64,000 nt of DNA from Typhlomys cinereus (Eukaryota; Chordata; Mammalia; Rodentia; Platacanthomyidae), in contig JALPQD010000391.1 of the NCBI GenBank assembly GCA_023101885.1, positions 1,288,539 to 1,352,538 on the forward strand, read 5' to 3'. The translations under genes and the position numbers were made by a program. Numbering within the stretch: position 1 is the first letter of the stretch; every line of letters starts with the position of its first letter. The notes beneath the pieces were generated by a model, which was not told the DNA's origin, made no database searches, and saw nothing but the letters and a program-made list of their open reading frames with translations. Shown here one piece after another: positions 9,885-21,260 of this stretch.

Positions 9885-11600
9885 CAGCTGCTCGGGGCTA
9901 TTCATACCATAACAGATCCCACCAGGCCCTCTTTATTGTTGCAGTTTTGGCAAATTATTTTCTTATCACACACAACCTCCACACTTCTGTTCCTCAGTAA
10001 GCACTTAGGCTCGTAAAGCTGTGGGTCAACCACAGTTGAGCATCCAGCACACGCCAAACAGGCGGCCATAGGGAGAGCCCAACGCCTCCCCCTTCTGTAA
10101 AACAGCAGTGGGGGGGGGAAGCCTATCAAAAGCTGGCCTGGCCCAGCCATTAGTGACCCGGGATTCGGGCCTCTGGCCTAGATCACCTGTGTTCTCTGTA
10201 GAAGCTCACCTGTTCAGTCCGTCATCTTGTGAGAACATTCTGACATGCAAATGCCCCACTCTTTCTGGGTACTGAGCAGGCCTCCAGGCCAAGGGGCAGG
10301 TGCACAAGCTGGCACTTGGCTGCCAAGCCTTCGCCCCGCAGTGGACAGAGGGGCCGGGTGCCCACCACACATGTGTGCTGGACAAATGCACTGGCATCTC
10401 GGGCCGGGCAGAGAGCATGCCGCTCCCATTATCCTGGCCCATCAGGGAAGCAATTGGGAAAAAAAAAATTTAGCAATTTGGACAGGAGCGAAGCTGCTGA
10501 ATGGCTCGTTTCTTGGTGACAGGCTGCCTCGTCCAGATGAAAGGGAAGGCTTGTAACAAATTTTCATTACCCTCCCCAAATAAAGAAAAAAAAGGCAACA
10601 GCGGGCAAAGTAAGGGCTTTGAGGCTGAGAGGTGGGGCCAGAAATCCGCCCAGAAGACCACAAAGGAACTTCAGCAAAACAAATCAATCAACCCTTCAGT
10701 CACTCTGCTTGCCTGGCGCCCTGCATGCAAATGGAATCGGGCCTGTCAGTCTGTCAGGCTTCGGCCTCCTGCTACCCACCGTGAGGGGCACCAAACTACA
10801 GCCTGCAGGGTTGTGCTTCTGCATGCCGGCCTCACCACCCTGTTTCTGGGGGAGACCATGCCGGATCTGGGAGGCAGCAACAGACTCGTTTGGAAAAGGG
10901 AAGCGGGGGCTGGCGGGAGCTGCGAACAGCACGGAGGGTCTCCACATTTTGTTCTGCTTTTCCGACTCTACTGAGCCCTGGTAGCAATCAAACTCGGTTT
11001 CAGAAAAGCAAAAGGCCCCCTCAGGGCTCCCAGATGCCGGGGCTTGGAGCTCCAGTTCGCGTTCTTGCAAAGACCATCAGGACACCCACTAGGCGCAGAC
11101 CCCAAATGAAAACCTGCCTCCGTATCTCCCACACAGGTCCCACGATCCACTCCAGCTCTAATGAGCGCTTCCCGCCGAGCTGCATAATACATTGCGCCTT
11201 TGACCTTATTAGGAGACAACTGCGCGGATACAGCCCGCTTCCTGGCCTGGGTGTTTGTCCACAGGTACCCACAGCACGTTTACTAGCGCAGAGATACCAA
11301 CAGCCATGGGTAGGGGCTGCGGCTCCATGCGGGGTAAGGCCAGTGACTTGCGTGGAAGCTCCAAACCCCTGTCTCTGTCTGATCCCAGCTTCCAAAACCC
11401 AAGTCATTTCCCTGTGGCAGGTTTCATGGCACTGAAGACTAGAATAAAGAAGATTTGTGACGTCTAAATGTTGTTCTTCTTTGGGGTAGTCTGGCCACAG
11501 ACTGGAGAATATTAATGCAGGGATTGACATTACCAGCTTCTGTCTGTGCAAGATTCAGTATGATAGCATGCAAAGACATAGCACTCAGGAGGGGTCTGGT
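9880..11600. other. GC-richer unique DNA with overlapping long frames, no gene called
   Basis: Several frames of 100-181 codons overlap here on both strands (for example 10501-10974 and 10890-11435 plus, 11021-11551 minus). None shows a recognisable domain, and similar lengths on opposite strands are what GC-rich non-coding DNA gives. It could be conserved non-coding sequence or an unrecognised untranslated exon. Confidence 0.4.
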
Positions 11601-11629
11601 AAAAAAAAGGAGACAACATTGTTCAGTGT

Positions 11630-11795
11630 TTCATTGTCTTATAAGAACTAGTGCAACAGGACCTCCTGCTCCTGCTGGCTGCCTTCACCGCCATGACAGA
11701 CCATACTCTCGAAGTACAAACTCAAATAAATCCTCCCTTAAGTTCCTTCTTGCAAGCTGTTTGATCATAGCAATGAGAAAACTAATACAAGCAAA
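11630..11795 (+). mobile_element. 3' part of a MaLR-type LTR
   Basis: The sequence 'ctgctggctgccttcaccgccatgacagacc..aaataaatcctcccttaagttcc..gatcatagcaatgagaaaactaatacaa' is the standard right half and end of an MT/ORR1/MLT1-type LTR. The 5' half is missing or unrecognisable. Confidence 0.7.
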
Positions 11796-12330
11796 TAATT
11801 TCTTAGAGAATTTTACATGCAGATATACAAGTAGATAACAGTAACTTGTTGCAAAGAGTTTCCCCTGAATTATCACATCCATCCTTCTATACCTCTTGAA
11901 ACTAAATGGTAATGTTATGTTCATTTCAGCTCCAGGGTTAACAATACGACCTGCCTATTTTCTCATAGTCGATAAATGGCAAAATCCAGATACTGATTTT
12001 CGAAAATGATTATCTATTCAGATAATAGTAATGAGGATGCAAGAAAACAGAGGTATAATACTTGTGAGTGTTAGCATTCAAAAATCAGAGTAACATTTTA
12101 TTTTTCAAAACTCTGTGTTTGGATTTACCAAGAGGGGATGAAATAGATGCCTACCAAACCTGTCTGTGGATTTCTCAGAACCTTAATTTATCATGGCCTA
12201 ACTTGGAACCAACCAAGGTCTGCTTCAGTAGGTGATGAAGGAATAAACTGTGATTATCCCTGTATGCCAAAAAGAAGTGAGCTGTCAATGCTTGAAAAAC
12301 AAACCTCAAGACCACTCATATCACATTAGG
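11796..12330. other. Unrecognised DNA, possible MIR
   Basis: A stretch near 11850-12000 has faint MIR-like layout on the minus strand, too weak to call. Otherwise nothing recognised. Confidence 0.3.
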
Positions 12331-12690
12331 AAATGAAGAGAAGGAATCCAATCTGAATACTGTATGACTCCAAGCAGCTTTCTATTCTGGAAAAGGCAAA
12401 ACTATGGAGACAGCTCAGAGATGAATGCGTACCCAGGGGTTGGAGTGGGAGACAGGTGAACTTTTAAAGAACCGCTCCAGGAAAAATACTGGGTCAACTG
12501 CTTGGGATATTCAGTAGTGTGTTTGAACGCTACACACATGGCTCCATACATTTGTCTAAGCCTGGAGAATGGCTAATATCAAAAGGGAGCCTTAATCCCT
12601 ATCTTGGGACTCTGTAATTATGATGTACCAATGAGAGTTATCCACCATGCTAATTATGTCATTCAGGTATCAGTCTGAGAATGGGCAGAG
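12331..12690 (+). mobile_element. L1M 3'-end remnant
   Basis: The run 'gtatgactccaagca..ctattctggaaaaggcaaaactatggagacag..ccaggggttgg..' is the familiar plus-strand pattern of mammalian L1M 3' regions ('attctggaaaaggcaaaactatagggacag..ccaggggctggg'). No coding capacity. Confidence 0.65.
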
Positions 12691-12739
12691 TCAGGTGTTA
12701 ATAGAGGCAAAGGACATGTAAAGATTCTTTGTACCTTCA

Positions 12740-14480
12740 GCACTATGAAAATCTTTTGAAATGATACTGTATTAGAAAAAGAAACAACACCCAGGTATAT
12801 AAACCAGTAGAACAGACTAGAGGATCTACAAAGACATGTGCGTGTTCATGTATAATCAATGGATTTTCAACAAGGGGAAAAGAACTCTGGGGAAAAGAAC
12901 ATCTCTAAACATGATGTTGGGAAAACTGGACTTCCAGTGTACAAAGGGAAATTGTGTTCTTCTCTTACACCATATATAAAACTAAGCTAAAACCCTATTA
13001 CAAACTCAAGTAGAAGACCTGAAATTCCAAGAATTCTAGAAGGATATACAGGGAGAACAATTCTTAGGTTTGGTCTTGACCACGATTCCTTGGCTAGCAC
13101 AACAAAGGCATAATCAACCAAAGCAATGCTAGAGCAACGGGCTTCACTAAGTCAAAGGAAATGTCTGAGAACTCTATACCCAGGTAAGAAATTAATATCT
13201 AGAAAGATCTCCTGCAAACAAATAGCAGCAAGACAAATAAACTAGTTTAAACCTGGATAAGAGACACAATTGGCTATTTCTCCAACAAAGAGGCACAAAT
13301 GGTAACAGATAAATGAAAAAGTGCTCAAACTGATTAGTCACAGGGGAAAACAAATCAAAACGTAAGTGAGATATATATCACATCCCTGAAGATCTTCATT
13401 GTCAAAAATGCTGGAGATGAGGCCTGATAGCACAAGACTATAATCCTAGCTACTATGCAGGCTGAGATGAGAGGTTCAGAAGTTCGAAGCCAGCCTGGGC
13501 AGCTTCTTGAGACTTTATCTCTAATTAAAAGCAAAAGGCTGGCTGGGTATAGAGCTGACCATATATAGTGGGCTTGCCTGACATATTGAGAGGCCCGAGG
13601 TTCAATCCTTGGTACCCATAAACAAAGCAAAAGAGTAACAAACAAAACAAACGAACAACCCACATAAACACAGAAGATACACATCAGCAAGAACATGGAG
13701 AAAGGTAACTCATCACACTCCTTAGGAATGTAAGCTGCTATAGATGCCACAGGAAAACAATTTGGAGAATTCTCACAAACAAAACAAAATGAAAAACAGC
13801 CACTTGCAATTATACTGATTATTTAGTTAAAGGAATAGCAATCAGGGTCTCAAAGTGAAACTCACACTTTTTGGCTTACTGCAGCATTCTGAAAAATATT
13901 CATACATGGAAACAGCATATATGTCCACCGACAGATCAACAGACATGGTGTATATATTCCAGAGAAATCCTGCTACATGTCACAACATGGAGAACATTAC
14001 TGAAAATGATAGAGAAAGAGGAAGACTACCCAACATAACTTGCATAATGTTTCTAAAGTAGTCAAGCTCACAGAAGAGGAGAATGAACGGTTGGCTTCCA
14101 AGCACCAGGAAATAGGAAATATGGAAGTATCAGTCAAAGGAAGCTTCAACTGTACAGCAGTAAGAAATCCTAGCTGTTTCCTGAAACAGCATTACTGAAA
14201 TGTGCACTTAAAATTTTGCTAAGAGTCTAAACCATAAGTGTTCTTATCATTGGCAGTAACAGTCATGATAATGATTTTTAAAAGTAAGAGGAGACTTTTG
14301 AACATGATGGACACGTTTATAACATAAATTGCAGAGTTGGTTTCAGGATGTGTACTTACCTGCAAGCTCATTAAGTTGTAAATATTGAATATGTAATGCT
14401 TTAGGTATGCCAGCCATATCTCAAAAGTAGTTGTATGCCAATTATATTGTCTCAAGTCATTTTTAAAAAGTCTTCTCATG
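12740..14480 (+). mobile_element. Decayed L1: end of ORF2 plus 3' UTR
   Basis: From about 12790 the DNA follows the L1 ORF2 C-terminal region in order: 'accagtagaacagactagagg', 'gttgggaaaactgga', 'cacaccat', 'agaattctagaagg', 'cacaggggaaaacaaatcaaaac', then the 3' UTR pattern 'tactgaaatgtgcacttaaaatt'. ORF2 encodes the endonuclease and reverse transcriptase of L1; only the end is left and it is broken by stops and indels. A B1-ID SINE splits it at about 13408-13650. Confidence 0.85.
13408..13650 (+). mobile_element. B1-ID fusion SINE (B1-dID type)
   Basis: A 7SL-derived B1 part (TAATCCTAGCTACTATGCAG, AAGTTCGAAGCCAGCCTGGG, gagactttatctc) is joined by an A-rich linker to an ID-like tRNA part (GGCTGGGTATAGAGCTGACC ... 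GAGGTTCAATCC) and an A-rich tail. B1-then-ID order is known from squirrel-, dormouse- and castorimorph-related rodents. It interrupts the L1. Confidence 0.75.
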
Positions 14481-14501
14481 TAAAATGCTTGCCTACTGTT
14501 G

Positions 14502-14945
14502 CAGTTAGCCTGCAGGGTTGCTGATAAATGACCATCAAATGGCTTAAGGGTTTATTTTCTTACAATAGTCTGGTTACAGTTCGTAGTCCAACTTGACAGG
14601 AGAGCACGCACCAACACCAGGGTTGAGGGAACTGGCCACACCATCTCTACATAATGGATGAGAGAGGGACAATCCTTACTTGCTAGACCAGCATGTCTGG
14701 CCAAGTATACATAAGGATGCCGACTTTCTCAACTGACTCTCAGTATTTTATTCACTTGTTTAGGACCTAGTCCCACCCACCATGGGCTGGGCTTTCCCCA
14801 TCAGCTACACAATCTCCTGCAGGTTTGCTCTGGGCTTAACTCAACCACTAATTCTCCACAAATGTGCCCAGAGCTCAAACCCTCAACAGTCGACTTGACA
14901 CCTGTGCCTAACCATGACGTCCACATAGTGATCCATTTCACTCTA
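14502..14945 (-). mobile_element. MaLR-type LTR, reverse
   Basis: It shares an ordered set of words with the copy at 53105-53515: 'caacaccagg', 'ggccacaccatct', 'catgtctggccaagtat', 'cctagtcccacccaccatgggctgg', 'acaatctcctgcag'. The pair defines one LTR subfamily. Orientation is inferred from the 'tgctgataaatgac..ggcttaagggtttattttcttac' start, which is the reverse of the LTR end. Confidence 0.75.
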
Positions 14946-16202
14946 GCACATGATAGGAAAGGAACAAGAAAACACATAGGTTGTCCCTTACATTATCTGG
15001 ATGGAAGAGAGTCTGTCACGTAATGGCAATGAACAGACATGTTGGGAACTTCTCAGGAAGTCATCCGCTCTCTCCTCATGCCATTTCAAGAGACTCCAGA
15101 CTTGAAAGCAGATCACGTGGCCAAAACAGAGCTGCACTGAAAGGCCAAGGTTTCAATGGCCACAAAAGCGTTGCAGTTGCTGGACGATTCTGACGTGGGG
15201 GCGGAGCACTGGCTGCACACCTCCATGCGTTCAGAGCCGTGATAGGGCGCATTTTGCTGTGACATCTCTCAAGAGGGGCCGTGCTGAGAACATCATCCTG
15301 CCAGACTGATGCCAAGGAGAAAAAGAGAAACATTTAGCTCTCCTGGGGATTTCTGGCAAAGAGAAGTCTTGCTTTCCTAAGATTGCTCCTGACTTGAAAT
15401 TCACCAGCTCACGTTTCTTTCAACTGCTGCGTGTACCTCATTTTCACCAACATCACTTTGGGTCTTAGCGAAAAATACAAACTCCTGGAGAACATTACAA
15501 TCCTGCCAAATTCTACTCTGTAGGATGAGGCTCCGGATTCCTCCCGGTTACAATCTCCCCCAGAGAGCCCCGATGAACACCCGACGTTGTGAGCTGCTAT
15601 CCTAAACGAAACCAACCACCCTGTAGCTACAGTGCCCCCTTCAAGCAAAGCCTCTGGCCAGCTAAAATAATAAAATAAAATTTGTACTTATCCCGGGACA
15701 CCGAATAGCTCCCTAAGGAAGGCACTTGGCAGATATTCCTGCTGACGGGTGGTGGCTGTGGCCACCACAGCTATTTCCAAGCAATGGACAATTCTTCCAG
15801 CCCAAAGAAAACATCGGCTTAAAATAACAGCGATGGTTTTGTACAGCACATGAATCTCTCAATTTGTCATTTTCTGAAATCATACAAAATGCCATCAGCT
15901 CCAATGGCGCATGCAATCCTTATGCAAGCCAGACTTTGATTGAACCCGAAAACCCAAGTCTAGGAATAGTGTGTCTATATATGCGTCTGCATAGGGTATG
16001 GCATGGCTGGCTTCCATTTCGTGCTCTGTGAATTCTTTCTAGCTCACTTTTTTGGTGCTACATGTCGCTGGGCTTGGCGTCCTCTTATTTGCTTTTGTTT
16101 TCCTCTTGATTATTTTCTTCCTTTAAGTGCCATGGAAGCAGAAGATAGGAGAATGGGGGGGGGGGGGTTGGCCAGTCTAGTCCAGCTAGTAAGGGTTCTG
16201 TG
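14946..16202. other. Unrecognised unique DNA
   Basis: About 1.25 kb without recognised repeats. A CpG-containing patch near 15160-15280 includes TGACGTGG adjoining GGGGCGG (15191-15203). A run of 13 G occupies 16155-16167. No exon recognised. Confidence 0.45.
15191..15203 (+). promoter_or_regulatory. Adjacent CRE-like and GC-box-like words
   Basis: TGACGTGG overlaps GGGGCGG in a locally CpG-richer patch. Such pairing is common in promoters, but no TATA box, initiator or downstream exon is evident, so this is only a candidate element. Confidence 0.25.
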
Positions 16203-16335
16203 AGAGATGTACCTCAGGAAGTAAGATGTGGGAGCAGTTGACAAAGACATGTCATGCTGACTTCTGGCAGCCACACACATATGTATGTGAGTGCACACGC
16301 ATATACACGCATGCACACATGTACATAAAGTCCTT
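16203..16335 (+). mobile_element. 3' half of an old tRNA-SINE (type C)
   Basis: 'gtaagatgtgggagcagttgacaaagacatgtcatgctgacttctggcagcc' followed by a CACATATGTATG-type tail matches the right end of type C copies elsewhere in the window. The head is missing. Confidence 0.6.
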
Positions 16336-18455
16336 AGCGCCTACAAAGGTGGCGTTTGATGTTTCTGAAATTCTACGGGGCTAAGAGAGCAGTCAAGGAA
16401 GCATATGGCTAAGCAGACATCGAGTCCACGCATCAGCATGTATCAGTTTGGTTCAGGCAAAGCATGATTAGCTCACTATTGGGGGCATTCTCCTTAGTTG
16501 GGGGTTGGGGGGCTGCTGTTAAGGACACCCAGGACACTCTTTTACCTGTCAGCTCGCCCCTCTGCTTTCTGTCTGACCCACAAAGGGCCAGAAGCACAGT
16601 TTCTCTGCCTAGGAAGACAAACCTACTGGGGCATTGCTTCTTTACAACCGAGTGCCAAGCTGCCTGCTGTGTAAATAGATGGAACGGAGGGAGTAAGTGG
16701 CACCATTCTCGATGCAAAAGACCTTAATGCTAAGTTTTCACGGCAATGCACTGGGAGGCTCAGAGGCTAAAAGAGGCCCACGAAGCCCTCGGCCAAAGTA
16801 GAGCAACTTCTTCTACCCGCGAGCTCCGACTCCGTACGTGTAGGTTCGGCCACTGTCAGGAAGTGCGCTTGGTGTCAGCAGGAAAGCGAAGCTTCGAGTG
16901 CAGGGACATCGTGTGTGGGGTCAGGTGCGCTCGATGGACCAAGAGAAATTGGCCAAACCTGTTTGTGATTCTCTCACTGTCATTCTCTGCCCCCCTGAGT
17001 CCTGCTGATAATTGCTACCCTCTGTCACTTGTTCCTGTGGCATTTGCTTTTTAACCCCTTCCCATTTTTTCAACCAATGGAAGTCCTAGAAATCTGCCTT
17101 CCCAGGCTGAACAACACACCAGCATCAAATCTCAATGACTCAATGACCATTTACATACTTCGAGGTAATAAATGGTCTCAGTTACCCTCGGAAGATCAAG
17201 CCTGTTGTCTCCACTTTTTGTGATTCCAGTGCCTTCTTCTTCTAATATATATCTCCTGCCAAATATCGATGGGATGGTAAGAAGCAAATAAACTGGGTTG
17301 TTTCTTACTGGCAGAGGAAATAGACTAGCGAGACAGGAGGCCAAGGAAATATTTCCCCTCTGCTTCTCCCTCCAAGGTGCATTGACCTAAGTTCTCTGCT
17401 GACAGACAGCCTGCTCATCCCCAGAACTGGACCCAATAGGGTCAGAATCCATCAATGATCTTGGATCGGATGACGCCGTATGTAATCAGTCCCCTAGTGG
17501 TAGAAGAGTGTCGATGCTTTTCTCCCAAAGAGCCTGCCATCCAACAGGAGGGAACCTCGTCTTAGAAGAACTGGGTTCTGCCAACTCAAACCTTGATACC
17601 GGATGTCGGCAAGACAGAAGAGTAAAAAAGGAGGGTAATTATGGTTTTTAATCATGCATAACTCCTTCCCTGTGGTGGGTATCTGCTCAGTCATTTCTAG
17701 TAAGGCCAAAAGATAAAGAAGGCCGAGGATGAAAGAAAGACCCCGGGAAAAGCAGCAAAAGACACGGAGAAAAAGATTGGGAATAGAAAAAGGCAGCGAG
17801 TGACACGTAGCACATCCTTTGTGTTGTTTGTCCTGACTGCATTTGAAATGTCTGAGCTGCAAGAATTAAATCCCCAATGTCGCAGAGCCCTTGCAGGCAC
17901 TGAAAGCCGTCACTGCCGTCTTCCCAGAGGACATTGGCTCTTGGCTTTTATCAGCGACAGTAAACTCTACTTTAGAATATGTTTGTCGCAGGTATCAGAA
18001 ATTGCCTCCCTGGAATTGAAGCTTCAGGACCTTCGAGTTTCTCTCCTTTGCAAAGAACAATAAAAGACTGTTAAAAAAAAAAAAAACTTTTGTGGCTTAA
18101 ACTATTTTTTATCTCCTAAATTTCACTGCCTAAATCCGTACAAGAGTGTTAAGAGCTGGAAGCTCTTTGAGGGCAGGAGTCACGGGGGAGGGATGGTAGT
18201 GTTTATCTTTCTTGAAGGAATGCATGAAGGCGTGGCTTGATAAAAACCTTAATGTACCACTCAATAACAAAGTATTCAATATCTGTTTATTTTTCACATA
18301 TGCAATGTATTTAAACTACCATATCTACTCACGGACCTTTAGAATGTAAAGGTATGTCCCAAAGAGAAGAAATTCTCTAAGGAAAATTTTTAAGTAATTC
18401 CACCTACTTGTATAATTATAACCGTTGTTCACATTTTGGAGTCTGAACATTCATG
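16336..18455. other. Repeat-free unique DNA with a CpG cluster
   Basis: About 2.1 kb with no recognisable transposon. It contains a CpG-dense patch at 16780-16934 and an A13-class poly(A) run near 18073. Candidate conserved non-coding DNA. Frames of up to 122 codons on either strand show no family signature. Confidence 0.45.
16780..16934. promoter_or_regulatory. Small CpG-dense patch
   Basis: I count 14 CpG dinucleotides in 155 bp, including CCGCGAGCTCCGAC and CCGTACGTG, against a strongly CpG-depleted background. This may mark an unmethylated regulatory element or very small CpG island. No start site is identifiable. Confidence 0.35.
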
Positions 18456-18458
18456 GTG

Positions 18459-18467
18459 TGTGTGCGT

Positions 18468-18511
<44 letters not shown>
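18459..18511. repeat. (GT)n microsatellite
   Basis: GT run with a single early interruption (GTGCGTGG). Confidence 0.95.
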
Positions 18512-18513
<2 letters not shown>

Positions 18514-18587
18514 AGTATTAATTAACTTTACTAAGATGATTTGTTGCATGCTATAGTGTCACATACTCTCTAAAAATTAGTAACTAG

Positions 18588-19027
18588 GCTGGAGAGCTGG
18601 CTCAGCATTTAAAATGCTGGTCACATAAGCAAGATGACCTGAGTTTGGAGTCCCAGAACCCACAAGAAGGTTTTCCCCTGATGGGCATAGAACTTCTCTT
18701 GTAATTCCACCCTCAAAAGACAGAGACGTGGAATCCCCAGAGGAAGCTGGCTGATAGACAAGCGGTGGCAGCCATCTCTGGGTTTGCCGGAGAGACTCCG
18801 CCTCAAAGAATAAGATGGGGAAGCAACTAAGAAGACTCCTAACATCAGCCTCTGAACCCATGCAGTCATACACACATGTGACTCCACACACACCTGAATA
18901 TGCATACCAGAACACACGTGCAAGCCTATACACATATGAAAACATGTGTGCAGCACTTACACATGCATGTGAGCATACATATGAACACATACATGGTTAT
19001 GCATGTGCACACACATGCACATGAAAA
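18588..19027 (+). mobile_element. Old tRNA-derived SINE (type C)
   Basis: Head GGCTGGAGAGCTGGCTCAGC, then 'aaaatgctggtcacataagca' and 'gacctgagtttggagtccc' (box B region). The body has 'ggaagctggctgatagacaag', 'gagactccgcctcaaagaataagatgggg' and 'aacatcagcctctgaaccc', with a CACATG-rich tail. The order matches B3/RSINE-like rodent elements. Confidence 0.75.
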
Positions 19028-19145
19028 TGAAAATAACCCATATAATTTTCAGTGGATCTAGTTTAATTTTGTTATTACACAGAATCCTACAGTTTATTTA
19101 GAATCGTTGCATGATTTTCATTATGTAAGACACAAAATTACTTAA

Positions 19146-19382
19146 GGGCTAGAGAGATGGCTCAGAGGTTAAGACTCTGAGTCGCAAGCAGAAGGTCCTG
19201 AGTTCAGATCCCAGGTCCCAGGTTAAAACAACAAAGCAACAGGCAGGAATGGCCAAGGCCTAGGAGTGGGCAGTGCCTGGGAAATCCCAGAGAAGCAAAA
19301 AAAAAAAAAGTCCTAAAGTCACCCTTGGTCCTTCACAGGGACACACAGTGCTGTGTGTCTGATACACACACACACACATACC
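19146..19382 (+). mobile_element. tRNA-derived SINE, subfamily A
   Basis: GGGCTAGAGAGATGGCTCAG head, B box GAGTTCAGATCCC, body GGGCAGTGCCTGGGAAATCC, an internal A13 run, then TCACCCTTGGTCCTTCACAG and a short (CA)n tail. The internal 'aaggaggtagaagcaatcc' word is replaced by the poly(A) run. Confidence 0.85.
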
Positions 19383-19640
19383 AACTTGACCAACTTGTGC
19401 AATTTTTGTGCAAAATGCCAAAATGAACATTCTTGTGCTCTATGTTAGTGCACATTCAAGAGAAGTTTGTGACACAGATTAGTTACATAAACATAGGATT
19501 TTGCCTTTCAAGATTCACTATTTTGCACTGCCAGCTAGTATTCCCAAACTGCTGTTCATATACTCTTCCATCAGCAGTGGTCATGTCATGCATATACCTT
19601 TAAAGTAAAGATTCAAAGAACAGATTCTATCATAAAAAGT
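19383..19640 (-). mobile_element. L1M 3'-region remnant, reverse
   Basis: 'aaaatgaacattcttgtgctctatg..gcacattcaagagaag' and 'ttttgcactgccagctagtattcccaaactgctgttc..tcttccatcagcagtgg' follow the antisense L1M pattern ('tgaacattcttgta..', 'ccaccagcagtg'). Confidence 0.6.
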
Positions 19641-19779
19641 AATTTTTTCTGACACATTTATAATAAACAGTAATAATCTTAGCAACAGGATCATCAACAT
19701 TATTATTGCTTCGCCTGTGCTGAGCATAAAATTATAGTTAATATATTGTACTACGTAAAGGTTTTTCTATTTTCAGTGT
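19641..19779. other. AT-rich DNA between L1 remnants
   Basis: AT-rich; probably also L1-derived but not diagnostic. Confidence 0.3.
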
Positions 19780-20205
19780 ACTTTTGAATTGAATTATGAG
19801 GTGTTATGTTATATTTCAATGCACACGTACATTTATGTAGAGATTGGATCAAAGTACTCGGCATGTCTCTGGCCTTGGACATATTGTTTTGTGCTAGGAA
19901 CATTTAAAACTCTACCTACTAACTCTTCAAAGTAGTTCATTGTTGCTAGCACATTATTCTACTGTACAGAAGAACATTAGAAACTGTTTCACTTCCATTT
20001 GTACATTTGCAGCCCTATAACCTTCAACCTTTCTCCATCTCTCCCTCTTTCAGGAATTCTTCCCACATTTGGGCAAACACTACTCTCTACGTCTTTGAGA
20101 TCGTCTTGTAAGTGCCCACATGTAAGTGAGACAGTGAGAGGTTTGCTTAGCCACGTCTGAGTTATTTCATGTAACAAAACCCAAAATTTCTGTACATGTC
20201 AGTCC
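19780..20205 (-). mobile_element. L1M 3'-UTR remnant, reverse
   Basis: 'ggaacatttaaaactctacc..actcttcaaagtagttcattgttg..attctactgtacag' and 'ccacatgtaagtgagacagtgagagg' match the antisense 3' UTR of L1M ('gaacatttaaaatctactc', 'cacatgtaagtgagatcat'). Similar copies occur at 42641, 52915 and 60055. Confidence 0.7.
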
Positions 20206-20685
20206 AGTCTGGGGCCAAGAATGACTATATTCTCAAAATGTAAGTATCAGCAAAAGATCACATCATTTCATGATCAGTTTTCAAAGATGTGGAACCAAGA
20301 GGTCTCCTGAGTGAAAAATCACACTCAATATTCCAGGTTTTCATTCTGGAATCATTTCTTTCTATTCTTCCTGTTTGCAATTTCCATTTTCAACATACTA
20401 GACCCCATGGCAGCTCTGAATGAAGAAGAACTTAGGATCCAGTTCTCATGATAGATTTGATTCTCCAGGAAACCCTTCAATAATTTAGGTGCTTTTCATA
20501 GTTGTCCAAAATGGTTGCGGGTTGTTTTGCAAAAACCCACTACCGAGGACATTGAAGATTAATCTACTAGCATGTCCAGCACTTCTTATCCCACAGTTAG
20601 TAGCAGATGGTCTCTGCCCTTCGGTAACTTCAAGTCTAGTCACAAGAGACAAAGAGATACATCAAATTATAAGTGGCATCTGTCG
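20206..20685. other. Unrecognised unique DNA
   Basis: No repeat, exon or RNA recognised. Confidence 0.4.
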
Positions 20686-21183
20686 TCCATTTTGATTATC
20701 AACTTGATTGACCCAAGAAATGCTGAAGGAGTTAATGGAACATGTGTTTTGTCTGTGTGTGTGTGTGTGTGTGTTGTATTGTCATTGCCAGAGACAATTA
20801 GATCCGAAGGTTCTGACTTAATGTATGGATTAATCACTCTCCTGATGGATTCCTGCTATAAAAGCATTATTGAGAGGTGGTGAAAGACAGGATGTGGGAT
20901 CTACTTGAAGGACATAGGTGACTGGCAGCATGTCCTTAGGGACTGCATCCTCCACTGGATCCTTCCTCTACCCCCCCACCTGTCCCCTGCTTCCCACCTG
21001 CCGCTAAGGTGAATAGGTGAATAGCTCTCTTCTGCCATAAGTTCTTGCCACCACACTGCCCTGCACAAGCACATAGGCCAAGTCCTTGTGCACTGAAACC
21101 AGGAGCCAAAAGAAACCCCTCCCCTTCGAGGCGTCTCCGCCAGGCATTTATTTATTCACGCTAATATGAGAATAACTGAGACA
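20686..21183 (+). mobile_element. ERVL/MaLR-type LTR
   Basis: It begins near 'ccattttgattatcaacttgattgaccc' with an internal (TG)n at 20754-20773. It continues with 'ggattaatcactctcctgatgg', 'ctataaaag' (TATA-like, near 20856) and 'gccataagttcttgccaccac', and ends 'aggagccaaaagaaaccc..gaataactgagacata'. These are the usual landmarks of an MaLR or MLT2-like LTR. No internal region attached. Confidence 0.7.
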
Positions 21184-21192
21184 TAACCTAAG

Positions 21193-21260
21193 GCCCGAGT
21201 TGAAGCTCAGTGGTAGAGCATTTGCCTGGCATGTTTGAGATTCCTTGGTAGCACAAAAGG
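21193..21260 (+). mobile_element. ID element (monomeric, BC1-like)
   Basis: 'gttgaagctcagtggtagagcatttgcctggcatgtttgagattccttggtagcacaaaa' matches the rodent ID pattern 'gctcagtggtagagcgcttgcctagcatg..gaggccctgggttc..agcacc'. Box B is eroded. Confidence 0.75.

Noticed and set aside
10501..11551. Possible coding exons in GC-richer DNA
   Set aside because: Comparable frames on both strands, no domain signatures, no convincing splice-site pairs.
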